Part shown: positions 1 to 6,770 of the stretch, in pieces | Layout: each line of letters starts with the position of its first letter | How positions within the stretch are numbered: the first letter of the stretch is position 1 | NCBI GenBank assembly: GCA_050246795.1 | Contig: JBFWVJ010000012.1 | Span: forward strand, 1 to 29,559 | Origin: JBFWVJ01 sp050246795 | GTDB lineage: Bacteria; Patescibacteriota; Gracilibacteria; JAUYGZ01 | Length of the DNA: 29,559 nucleotides | Direction: 5' to 3' | Notes under the pieces: generated by a model | What the model saw: the letters and a program-made list of their open reading frames with translations, nothing else | What the model was told of the DNA's origin: nothing | Databases searched by the model: none | Made by a program: the position numbers and the translations under genes

Positions 1-18
1 CTAGGGACATCGGGTAAG

Positions 19-78
19 GGATTCCTCCGTTTCTCCTCCCTCCAGATGCCCCTCTCGGTTTCAGTCGGAATGGGAAAA
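19..78. repeat. Partial palindromic repeat, right arm (family P1)
   Basis: The stretch carries gggattcctcc followed, after a variable middle, by gtcggaatgggaaa. The same two blocks, in the same order, form the right half of the complete palindrome at 3949-4066. Only the right arm is inside the window, so the left arm may lie upstream. It belongs to the widespread class of repeats built on cattccg and ggaatcc arms. Bases 1-218 contain no gene other than the beginning of purL. Confidence 0.6.
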
Positions 79-130
79 AGGAAATGGTATGGTGGACTTT
101 TCTTTGATATCCTTGGTGCACCCGAAGGGT

Positions 131-218
131 GCAACGATGAACAATAAACGATAAACGATGCTGTTATTGTTTCTTGCTAATCCTTCTTGTTTATCGTCCA
201 TTGTCTATCGTTATTGTT
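131..218. repeat. Imperfect hairpin made of short tandem units (family P2)
   Basis: The left arm (132-160) is built from repeats of aacaata and aacgata. The right arm (189-218) is roughly its reverse complement, with ttatcgt and ttattgtt units. The right arm abuts the purL ATG. A closely related copy lies at 6707-6770, at the 3' end of polX. Just upstream, gcaccc gaa gggtgc (near 120-134) gives a further small hairpin. Confidence 0.6.
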
Positions 219-3200
219 ATGAGCCCCATCCTCACCCTCGCCGAACCGATGTTCGCCCAATCAGCCCTTTTGAAGCGATTTGAGCGAGAATTTCCCCAAT
301 TGAAGAAGGTTTCCAGCCAAAGAATCGCCTATGTGCAGGTGGCTCGGGAACTAACCGAAGACGAACAAAATGTACTTCATAGACTCCTCTTAACTGGAAA
401 AGCGGAAAAAGTAATCCATGAGAAGAAGCTCGAGGGGGATTCCTCTCCCCTTTCAAGGGGTCGGGGGTCGGAGGTGGAGCTTCATGCCAAACTGTTCGAA
501 ATCGCTTACCAGCCGGCGATCATGGATCCGGAACGGATTGCCATCGACAAGATGCTGGGGACCATTGATTTCCAAGAGGCGATCGAAGAGGTGAAGCTTT
601 CTACTGTCTATGCCTTCGAAGGCGTGGCAGAAGACGAAGCCAAGGCCATTGTTCAGAAGTACCTCTTCAATGCTCAACTGCACGTTTTGATCCCTCATGA
701 TCATCAGCCGTCTTCTCTTACGATTGCTTCCGAAGCGGAACCCATGCAGATCGTGACCGGTTTCCGGGAAATGAACCTCAGAGAACTCAAGGAACTGAGC
801 GAAGACAGAAGCCTGTATATGGAAGACGACTTTTTGCTTGAAACTCAGCGAAAATTCCGAGATGACCTGAAACGAGACCCCACCGATGCCGAGCTCGAAT
901 ATGTGGCGCAACGAACCTCCGATCATTGCTTTCATACCACTTGGAAGTCCCTGGGGCTCTTCAAAAAATTAAAGGGTGAAGTCGATAAAGTGCTTCCGAA
1001 ACGACCCGACATCGTTTCCGTCTTCGTGGATAACTCCGGAGTCATGGCGGCGGAGGGCGAAACGACCTATATGATTAAGGGTGAAACCCATAACAGTCCG
1101 ACGGCGATTGCTCCGGTGGGAGGGGTGGAAACCATGCATGGCGGGTGTCTGCGCGACATTATTGGGACCGGGCAGGGTGCATCCCCGACCATGGCGACCC
1201 AGGTGTTCATCGTGGGCGACCAGAGCAAAGAAGAAATGGCGAAAAAATATGAAGTGGACCGATTTTTGGATCCGATGGTGATCCTTCGAGGGATGATCCA
1301 GGGGGTGAGCAACTATGGCAATCCGATGGGGATTCCCAACTTCGGCGGGCGCGTCATGCTGCATCCCCAGTTTTTCGGGAAGCCGTTGGCGCTGGGAATT
1401 GCTCTCGGGGTGGGAGAGAAAAAGTATTCGAAAAAAGGAACTCCGGAAGTGGGAGATGTCGCACTCTTAGTCGGAAACCCGACTGGTCGTGATGGCATCC
1501 ACGGAGCGACCATGAGCAGCGCGGCGAACTCTGAACAGATGGTGAAAAAAGAAAGTGCCGCGGTGCAGATCGGTGATGCGTATACCGAACGACTGATCAT
1601 GGAAGCGACGCCGGAACTCCGCCCCCTGCTGCGAGCGTACGGAGATTTGGGTGCCGGAGGGATTGCCTCCTGCTTCGGTGAAATGGGAGAAGGCGTGGGA
1701 ATTGAAATTGATCTCGAACATATCCCGACCAAGTATGAGGGTTTGGCTCCTTGGGAAAAACTGGAATCAGAATCTCAGGAACGCATGGGAATGGCCGTAC
1801 CAGCCATGAACCTGGAGCAGGTCAAAAAAATCCTCGACCATCATGAAATCCCCTATCACGTCCTCGGAGAATTCACCGGGAAGAAACGATTCGTGGTGAA
1901 GCACGGAAAAGAGACGATGGTCGATCTCGACTACGACTGGCTCGAACATTTTCCGATCCCGAAGAAGACCGTGGATCAATTTATTCCGCATTCGGTAGAG
2001 ACGCGATTAATCGCGTCTCTACCGGCGGACGTCACCGTCCGCGACGCGCTGCTGCGCGTCCTGCGGAACCCTGATTTGGCCGACCAATCCATGTTCTTCC
2101 GGCGTTGGGACAGCACGGTCCAGGGGAAAACCCTGCGGGAGTCCTGTGCCCCGTTTACGAATATGCCCTATGACCAAGGGATTACGGTCCCTGTTCCTGG
2201 CGAAAAGTTCACGCAAGTCTTGTCGCTGACCGTGAACCCTTGGTGGTCAGCAAATCCATATAAGATGGGACAAGCGACTTTTGCTGGAACGATTTCAAAG
2301 CAGATCGCTGCCGGTGTGAAACGTGAAAAAATCGCCATGTGCGACAATTTTTATACTCCGAAGGCTCGACCGGAAATCGACATGCATCTCACCGAGATGG
2401 TGCGCGCAATCACTGACATCATGCTCGACCTCGGCACGCCCATGATTTCAGGAAAGGATTCTTCCAGCGGGACAACAAAAATGCTTAAAAAGGCTGCTGT
2501 TGGTGAATCTTCTCCCCTTGTAAGGGGCCGGGGGTTGGAAGGGACAGCCGTTGAGAACTTTGAAATCGCCCCGACCCTCTGTATGTCGGCGATGGGGATG
2601 GGAGAAGATGCGATGAAAGTGCCGCCGAAAGCGCTTCAGAAAGCTGGAAATAAGCTATTCTTTGTTTCAGCCGGGATCACCAATGATGCCAGCGGATCGG
2701 TGCTCTTACCGGCTCATGAACGACAACAGTCGTTTAATTATAACATTGATATTCAGCAGTACACGAAGACGATTGATCAGATCGCGAAGCTGATTGATGA
2801 AGAAAAAATCGCCGCGATTTCCGTCGTCGACGATGGAGGAATTTTCCACCGCGTGTTTGAGATGATGCTGGGATCGGGGTTGGGGGTAGATATGAATCTT
2901 GAAGGCGAGGTTGGAGAACCTCGCCCATCTAACGGCGAAGCTCGCCGACAAAACGGCGAGGATGTCCATCCTCGCCTTCAAAATGGAATTTTGGAATTTT
3001 TGACGAAGGTTGTTCCGGGCTCCTTCGTGATCGAAGCGGAGTCGGAGGCGGATTTGGAAGGATTAGACGTCATGGAATTAGGAGACATCGTTGAAGAGCC
3101 TGAATTGAGGGTCGCTGGCGAAGTGCTCATGCTCAAAGAGATGCGCTCCGCTTGGGAACAGACCTGGTATGATCTCTTGAAACTGCCGTTTGAGCAGAAG

Positions 3201-3938
3201 CATATTGAACCCCCGAAGGATCCCCTGCCGTTCGTGCCGAGCAAAGTCGAAAAGAAAAAGGTGAACGTGGTCTACAGTCCCGGGATCAACTGCCATCAGG
3301 AAATGGTCCGCACTTGGCAGCTGCTGGGCTGTGATGTGAAGCTGATTTCCGTGACGGACCGACACGCGAAGTTCGCTGATGCTGACATCGTGGTCTTCCC
3401 GGGAGGCTTTGCCGATGGTGATTATCTCGGAGCGGCGAAGGTGTGGCACCGGATCATGGAAACCCAGTTCAAGGACCAGATGGATTATTTACGAACCGGG
3501 AAAATTCCCGTCCTTGGAATCTGTAACGGGTTTCAGATGATGACCCGGGCCGGTTTCTTTGGGAATAATCTCCGTCTCACCTTCAACGAAAATGCCCAAT
3601 TTGAGCAGCGCTGGTGCCGACTGAAATTCACGAAAGAATCCGCGAATTCGATCTGGACCAAGGGGTTGGAGGGCAAAGAAATCGTCGTGCCGATCGCCCA
3701 CGGAGAAGGCCGGTTTGTGGTCGATGGCAAGATGGAGGCCGCCACCATTTCCCTCCAATACCATCCTGATGAATACCCGAACAATCCCAATGGATCGGTC
3801 ATGGGCATCGCCGGAGTCTTCGCCGGCGACAAGGGGCAGTTCTGGGGAGGCATGCCGCACCCGGAACGGGCCATTGAGGAGTATCATTTTACGCAGCATG
3901 GACTCGTGTTCTTCGAGAACATTTTGAAAAACATTTAA
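219..3938 (+). CDS. purL: Phosphoribosylformylglycinamidine synthase with fused glutaminase
   Basis: This enzyme of de novo purine synthesis converts FGAR, glutamine and ATP to FGAM. It is the large single-chain form: an N-terminal PurS-like and linker part, two PurM-like synthetase halves (nucleotide-site text GETHNSPTAI and later GKDSSSGTT), and a class I glutamine amidotransferase domain from about residue 1020. The glutaminase shows FPGGFADGD, the nucleophile Cys in GICNGFQ near residue 1,100, and the His/Glu pair in GMPHPERAIE. The reading frame is open from a TTG at 174, but those 15 codons derive from a hairpin repeat, so I start at the ATG at 219 (1,239 residues). The gene is unusual in holding four in-frame palindromic insertions of three families, near residues 73-87, 592-602, 763-776 and 896-920. 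No other purine gene is nearby. Family assignment is secure; the start is less so. Confidence 0.95.
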   Translation: MSPILTLAEPMFAQSALLKRFEREFPQLKKVSSQRIAYVQVARELTEDEQNVLHRLLLTGKAEKVIHEKKLEGDSSPLSRGRGSEVELHAKLFEIAYQPAIMDPERIAIDKMLGTIDFQEAIEEVKLSTVYAFEGVAEDEAKAIVQKYLFNAQLHVLIPHDHQPSSLTIASEAEPMQIVTGFREMNLRELKELSEDRSLYMEDDFLLETQRKFRDDLKRDPTDAELEYVAQRTSDHCFHTTWKSLGLFKKLKGEVDKVLPKRPDIVSVFVDNSGVMAAEGETTYMIKGETHNSPTAIAPVGGVETMHGGCLRDIIGTGQGASPTMATQVFIVGDQSKEEMAKKYEVDRFLDPMVILRGMIQGVSNYGNPMGIPNFGGRVMLHPQFFGKPLALGIALGVGEKKYSKKGTPEVGDVALLVGNPTGRDGIHGATMSSAANSEQMVKKESAAVQIGDAYTERLIMEATPELRPLLRAYGDLGAGGIASCFGEMGEGVGIEIDLEHIPTKYEGLAPWEKLESESQERMGMAVPAMNLEQVKKILDHHEIPYHVLGEFTGKKRFVVKHGKETMVDLDYDWLEHFPIPKKTVDQFIPHSVETRLIASLPADVTVRDALLRVLRNPDLADQSMFFRRWDSTVQGKTLRESCAPFTNMPYDQGITVPVPGEKFTQVLSLTVNPWWSANPYKMGQATFAGTISKQIAAGVKREKIAMCDNFYTPKARPEIDMHLTEMVRAITDIMLDLGTPMISGKDSSSGTTKMLKKAAVGESSPLVRGRGLEGTAVENFEIAPTLCMSAMGMGEDAMKVPPKALQKAGNKLFFVSAGITNDASGSVLLPAHERQQSFNYNIDIQQYTKTIDQIAKLIDEEKIAAISVVDDGGIFHRVFEMMLGSGLGVDMNLEGEVGEPRPSNGEARRQNGEDVHPRLQNGILEFLTKVVPGSFVIEAESEADLEGLDVMELGDIVEEPELRVAGEVLMLKEMRSAWEQTWYDLLKLPFEQKHIEPPKDPLPFVPSKVEKKKVNVVYSPGINCHQEMVRTWQLLGCDVKLISVTDRHAKFADADIVVFPGGFADGDYLGAAKVWHRIMETQFKDQMDYLRTGKIPVLGICNGFQMMTRAGFFGNNLRLTFNENAQFEQRWCRLKFTKESANSIWTKGLEGKEIVVPIAHGEGRFVVDGKMEAATISLQYHPDEYPNNPNGSVMGIAGVFAGDKGQFWGGMPHPERAIEEYHFTQHGLVFFENILKNI
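436..473 (+). repeat. Palindromic element P3, copy 1, in frame within purL
   Basis: The core is ctcccctttcaaggggtcgg, containing the stem cccctt/aagggg, followed by gggtcggagg. It encodes SSPLSRGRGSE in the N-terminal linker region of PurL. Related copies lie at 2505-2542, 12198-12236 and 25484-25519, all in the same plus orientation whichever strand the host gene is on. Confidence 0.7.
1994..2023. repeat. Palindromic element P4, copy 1, in frame within purL
   Basis: This is a perfect 30-bp palindrome (ggtagagacgcgatt and its reverse complement). It encodes VETRLIASLP between the two synthetase halves of PurL. A second hairpin, gcggacg/cgtccgc, follows immediately. Related copies are the operon terminator at 21350-21407 and the hairpin at 24701-24738. 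Confidence 0.75.
2505..2542 (+). repeat. Palindromic element P3, copy 2, in frame within purL
   Basis: The sequence tctccccttgtaaggggccg followed by ggggttggaagg matches copy 1 in order and spacing. It encodes SSPLVRGRGLEG, nearly the same peptide as copy 1. It interrupts the second synthetase half shortly after GKDSSSGTTKMLKK. Confidence 0.7.
2904..2976. repeat. Triple tandem palindrome P5, in frame within purL
   Basis: Three hairpins of one type stand in a row: ggcgaggtt/aacctcgcc (2904-2925), ggcga/tcgcc (2934-2946) and ggcgaggatg/catcctcgcc (2955-2976). They are separated by catctaac and gacaaaac. Together they add about 25 residues rich in Gly, Glu, Arg, Pro and Asn to PurL without breaking the frame. 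Confidence 0.75.
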
Positions 3939-3948
3939 CCACTTTTTT

Positions 3949-4066
3949 CCCATTCCGACCGAAGTCGAAGGTTTCTGGGCGGGACGTAGCGGAGGAATCC
4001 CTTGGCAGGGCTAGGCAGAGGGATTCCTCCACTTCGTCACGAGTACATGACTCCGGTCGGAATGGG
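3949..4066. repeat. Complete 118-bp nested palindrome (family P1)
   Basis: The outer arms cccattccgaccg (3949-3961) and cggtcggaatggg (4054-4066) are perfect complements. The inner arms ggaggaatccct (3991-4002) and agggattcctcc (4019-4030) are also perfect. It fills the gap between purL and the MFS gene. A partial copy lies at 19-78, so purL is flanked by this family. No T-tract follows it, so it is not a typical intrinsic terminator on the plus strand. Confidence 0.8.
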
Positions 4067-4082
4067 AAACCCCAAAAAAAAT

Positions 4083-5267
4083 ATGACCCTCTCCACCAAA
4101 TTAAACCTCATCTACCTCTCCGAATTCTTCATCTTTTTCCATCTGTTCGGAGGCGTGCTCATTCCCTTCTTCACCATCTGGGGAGGTCTGAGTTTGGGCG
4201 AACTCATGATCATCCAGGCCTGGTTTTCGCTGTGCGTCCTGTTGTTTGAAATTCCTACGGGAACTTTGGCTGATACTTTTGGGAGAAAAAATACGGTGAT
4301 TCTCAGTTTCTTCATGAACGTGATCGGAGTCGTGTTGTACGTCGTCTCCCCTTCCTTTTGGATGTTCATGCTGGCGGAAATGTTCTGGGCTCTCTCGGTT
4401 GCGCTCGCTTCCGGTGCAAAAGAAGCGATGGTCTATGACACGTTGGTGGATCACGGAGAAGAAAGGCAGTCACAAAAAGTGTTTGGGAGATTTAAAATGT
4501 CCCATCTCTGGGCGTTGATGATCAGCGCTCCATTAGGAAGTATGATTGGTCAGGCTTGGGGCTTTGAATGGGCCGTGCTCCTGATGGTCATTCCTTTTTC
4601 TTTATCGGCGCTCATCCTGCTCTTCGTACCGGAACCGAAATCTCACAAGCTGCCGGAAGGACAAACAAGGAAGCCTTTCTGGACGCAAATGACAGAAGGG
4701 TGGAGATACTTTAACAACCACCCCTATCTCATGGTCATGACCTTCGATATGGTCTGGATCTGGAGCCTGGCATTTATGATCATCTGGTTCCAACAAGTGG
4801 TTCTTTTGGACGTCGGCGTCGATGAAAGCCTGTTCGGCTGGTTTGTGACGTTTGGACTCATCAGTCAGATGCTGGCCTTGAAGAGCTTCCCCTGGCTCGA
4901 AAAACTGCTGAAATCGAAGAAGAATGTCCTGACCTTGAGCGGACTGCTCCCCGCAGTTGGATTTGCGCTGATTGCTTTCTTTCCCAGTGTGGCAACCGTG
5001 CTCATTGCCTTGGCTTTTTGCACGGGGTTTGGTTTGTCGAGAAGGACCTTGTACTCCAGTTATGTGAATAAATTTATCGATTCCCACCAGAGGGCCACCG
5101 TGAACTCTTATATCAATGTAGGGATTAACCTGACGGGATTTTTGATCAAGCCGGCGCTGGGATTTTTGGCGGACTACAGCTTGTTTTCGACCTTTCTTGT
5201 ACTGGCTACTGGTTGTTTATTCGTGACGATTTTCTCAAGGGTGGAAGAAGAGATGCTTTTGGACTAA
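4083..5267 (+). CDS. MFS transporter
   Basis: This is an integral membrane carrier of the major facilitator superfamily, about 394 residues, with roughly twelve hydrophobic segments. The loop between segments 2 and 3 has TGTLADTFGRKNT, a good match to the MFS signature G-x-x-x-D-x-x-G-R-K. The substrate cannot be read from the sequence; the closest generic description is a drug or metabolite efflux permease. The frame is open upstream to 4002, but that part lies in the palindromic repeat and encodes no sensible N-terminus, so I use the ATG at 4083 (MTLSTKLNLIYLSEFF). ATG 4062 is a less likely alternative. No clear ribosome binding site is visible. It follows purL by about 145 bp, all repeat, so it is probably a separate unit. 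Confidence 0.85.
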   Translation: MTLSTKLNLIYLSEFFIFFHLFGGVLIPFFTIWGGLSLGELMIIQAWFSLCVLLFEIPTGTLADTFGRKNTVILSFFMNVIGVVLYVVSPSFWMFMLAEMFWALSVALASGAKEAMVYDTLVDHGEERQSQKVFGRFKMSHLWALMISAPLGSMIGQAWGFEWAVLLMVIPFSLSALILLFVPEPKSHKLPEGQTRKPFWTQMTEGWRYFNNHPYLMVMTFDMVWIWSLAFMIIWFQQVVLLDVGVDESLFGWFVTFGLISQMLALKSFPWLEKLLKSKKNVLTLSGLLPAVGFALIAFFPSVATVLIALAFCTGFGLSRRTLYSSYVNKFIDSHQRATVNSYINVGINLTGFLIKPALGFLADYSLFSTFLVLATGCLFVTIFSRVEEEMLLD

Positions 5268-5288
5268 GCCCATGAGAAAGCCATTTCC

Positions 5289-5317
5289 TTGACCGTTTTT
5301 TCAAGAGACAGTACCCT
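5289..5317 (+). promoter_or_regulatory. Possible sigma70-type promoter before the peroxiredoxin
   Basis: TTGACC (5289-5294) and TACCCT (5312-5317) are separated by 17 bp. The -35 is good and the -10 is weak. It lies about 70 bp before the peroxiredoxin start, in the gap after the MFS gene. Confidence 0.3.
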
Positions 5318-5384
5318 TTTTTAGCTCATTTTAGTTTTTTAATTCACTGTTATGCACCACGACGAATGCAACGAGGTGGTTTTC

Positions 5385-5909
5385 ATGCCCCTGCAGGTCG
5401 CTTCTCCGGCTCCTGAATTCAAATGTGAGGCTTTCATGCCTGATGGATCGTTCAAACATGTTTCTCTTGAAGACTACAAAGGGAAATGGGTGATCTTGTT
5501 TTTCTACCCGCTCGATTTCACCTTCGTTTGTCCTACGGAAATCAAAGAATTCAACCATCATGCTGGCGAATTTGAGAAACTGAACGCTCAAATCCTCGGT
5601 GTGAGCGTCGACAGTGTTTATTCCCACCAGGCCTGGTCAAAGGACCTTGGTCAGTTGAATTTCCCCCTTCTCTCCGACATGACCAAAGAGATCAGCATGG
5701 ACTATGGAGTCCTCCTCGAAGACAAAGGAATCGCTCTGCGAGGCACCTTTATCATCGATCCAGAAGGCATCCTCCGTCAGGCGACCGTGAATGATCTGCC
5801 CATTGGCCGAAGCGTGAAGGAAACCCTGCGTTTGATCAAAGCAGCCCAAAGTGGCGAGCTCTGCCCAGTGGGATGGGAACCAGGACAAGAAACGCTGGGG
5901 AAAGCATAA
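5385..5909 (+). CDS. 2-Cys peroxiredoxin (AhpC/Prx1 type)
   Basis: This thiol peroxidase reduces hydrogen peroxide and alkyl hydroperoxides in the cytoplasm. The 174-residue product has the peroxidatic Cys49 in FYPLDFTFVCPTEI and the resolving Cys160 in GELCPVGWEPG, so it is a typical 2-Cys enzyme of full family length. I choose the ATG at 5385 because gaggtgg (5373-5379) stands 5 bp upstream as a strong Shine-Dalgarno, and MPLQVASPAPEF matches the usual N-terminus. ATG 5352 would add 11 atypical residues. The next gene is a ferredoxin about 100 bp downstream; whether they share electron supply is inference. No ahpF or thioredoxin reductase is in the window. Confidence 0.93.
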   Translation: MPLQVASPAPEFKCEAFMPDGSFKHVSLEDYKGKWVILFFYPLDFTFVCPTEIKEFNHHAGEFEKLNAQILGVSVDSVYSHQAWSKDLGQLNFPLLSDMTKEISMDYGVLLEDKGIALRGTFIIDPEGILRQATVNDLPIGRSVKETLRLIKAAQSGELCPVGWEPGQETLGKA

Positions 5910-5925
5910 AAATTCAGGCCCGATA

Positions 5926-6008
5926 GGGTCTTAAAGGTCGTAATGGTAGTAAGGGTCAGAATTATTTTCCTTACTGCCCTTATCCCCTTATAACCCTTAC
6001 ACCCCTTC
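5926..6008. repeat. Imperfect hairpin of short tandem units between peroxiredoxin and ferredoxin
   Basis: The left half repeats units such as ggtcgtaatggtagtaagg; the right half is the approximate reverse complement, with ccttactgcccttatcccc and ttataaccctt. The innermost stem is gtaagg/ccttac. The architecture equals the P2 hairpins at 131-218 and 6707-6770, but the unit sequence differs. It fills the gap up to the ferredoxin ATG. Confidence 0.55.
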
Positions 6009-6012
6009 CCCC

Positions 6013-6318
6013 ATGGCAAAACTCACCTACAAAGACGAACACGGCAACACTCGGGAAATCCCGATTGATCCGGATAAATCCATTTTGGAAATGCTTGAAG
6101 CCCAGGGCATTGATTACCCCTTTTCGTGCATGGCGGGGGCTTGCAGCTCGTGCAAAATCACCGTTCACAAAGGAAAAGACCAGCTCGAACTCGACAAGTT
6201 TGGTACGCCGCTGATGCCAGTGGAAGAAAATGAATTTCTGACCTGCGTGTGCGGGATTTCCGATGCCATCGCTGCTGACCCGGCGGCAGAAATTGATTTG
6301 GAAAAAGCGGAAGAATAA
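6013..6318 (+). CDS. Plant-type [2Fe-2S] ferredoxin
   Basis: This is a small soluble electron carrier of 101 residues. The cluster ligands are visible as Cys39-x4-Cys44-x2-Cys47 in CMAGACSSC, with the fourth at Cys78 in FLTCVC (Cys80 is a spare). The acidic C-terminal tail (EIDLEKAEE) is normal for the family. The start is an ATG following a C-rich stretch that belongs to the preceding hairpin repeat, and no Shine-Dalgarno is evident. A strong intrinsic terminator follows directly, so the peroxiredoxin-ferredoxin pair probably ends a transcript. The electron donor and acceptor cannot be told from the window. Confidence 0.93.
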   Translation: MAKLTYKDEHGNTREIPIDPDKSILEMLEAQGIDYPFSCMAGACSSCKITVHKGKDQLELDKFGTPLMPVEENEFLTCVCGISDAIAADPAAEIDLEKAEE

Positions 6319-6339
6319 ATCCCCACCCTTTGGAAACAG

Positions 6340-6367
6340 CCCCATTTGTACAAAAAATGGGGTTTTT
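6340..6367 (+). terminator. Intrinsic terminator after the ferredoxin
   Basis: The stem ccccattt (6340-6347) pairs with aaatgggg (6355-6362) and is followed by ttttt. It begins 21 bp after the ferredoxin stop codon. Confidence 0.8.
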
Positions 6368-6394
6368 GAGATGGGGTTGATATTTTCTAAAAAA

Positions 6395-6442
6395 GGAGCG
6401 GAAGTCACTTCAGAAAAGGGGGGACTGAAGCTCTTCTGCTCC
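6395..6442. other. Nested hairpin in the convergent intergenic region
   Basis: The outer arms ggagcggaag (6395-6404) and cttctgctcc (6433-6442) pair with one mismatch; the inner arms cttcag (6408-6413) and ctgaag (6425-6430) pair perfectly. It lies between the ferredoxin terminator and the end of the small minus-strand membrane gene. No T-tract follows it on the plus strand. It may be another palindromic repeat; no second copy is seen here. Confidence 0.45.
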
Positions 6443-6507
6443 TCATTTACTGCTGGGATCAACAGTGTGCGTATTATATTAGTTCATTTTTAATCGTCAA
6501 GGTACCA

Positions 6508-6693
6508 TTATCGATTTTTTTCGATATTGAACCAAGCAACTTGGCCTTTTCTTCGAGACCGATCAAGGCTGATCAGGCTTATTCCTATAGATAACAGGGT
6601 CAAGGCTACGATAATCTGAAGCAAATGTGGAAACAGGAGGATGAGAATCCCCAAGGTTACGAAAAAGATACCGATACTGAAAAGAGGATTCAT
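6508..6693 (-). CDS. Small two-segment membrane protein, DUF3096-like
   Basis: The 61-residue product starts MNPLFSIGIFF and has two hydrophobic segments (about residues 4-20 and 25-43) followed by a basic tail, DRSRRKG. The pattern GILILLFPHLLQIIVALTLL resembles small DUF3096-type membrane proteins, where a proline divides two helices and the text I-V-A-x-x-L recurs. The function of that family is unknown. It lies downstream of polX on the same strand, separated by a hairpin repeat. No Shine-Dalgarno is visible. Its short length makes the call moderate, but the ordered hydrophobic pattern argues against a chance frame. Confidence 0.55.
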   Translation of the reverse strand: MNPLFSIGIFFVTLGILILLFPHLLQIIVALTLLSIGISLISLDRSRRKGQVAWFNIEKNR

Positions 6694-6706
6694 AGGGGAG
6701 AATAAT

Positions 6707-6770
6707 GACGATAAACGATAAACAATGAATGCTTCTTCTCGTTCATTGTCTATCGTCTATTGTTCGACTT
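6707..6770. repeat. Imperfect hairpin of short tandem units (family P2), overlapping the polX 3' end
   Basis: The left arm gacgataaacgataaacaat (from 6707) is complementary to the right arm gttcattgtctatcgtctat plus tgttc (from 6740). The polX stop codon (TAG, 6750-6752) lies in the right arm, so the last residues of PolX (SNNRR) come from the repeat. It is closely related to the copy at 131-218. Confidence 0.65.

Noticed and set aside
174..218. TTG start extending PurL by 15 residues
   Set aside because: Those codons lie in the right arm of a hairpin repeat and the resulting hydrophobic peptide (LILLVYRPLSIVIV) is foreign to PurL; ATG 219 gives a sensible N-terminus.
4002..4082. Upstream extension of the MFS transporter
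   Set aside because: The added residues are translated from the P1 palindrome and do not resemble an MFS N-terminus.
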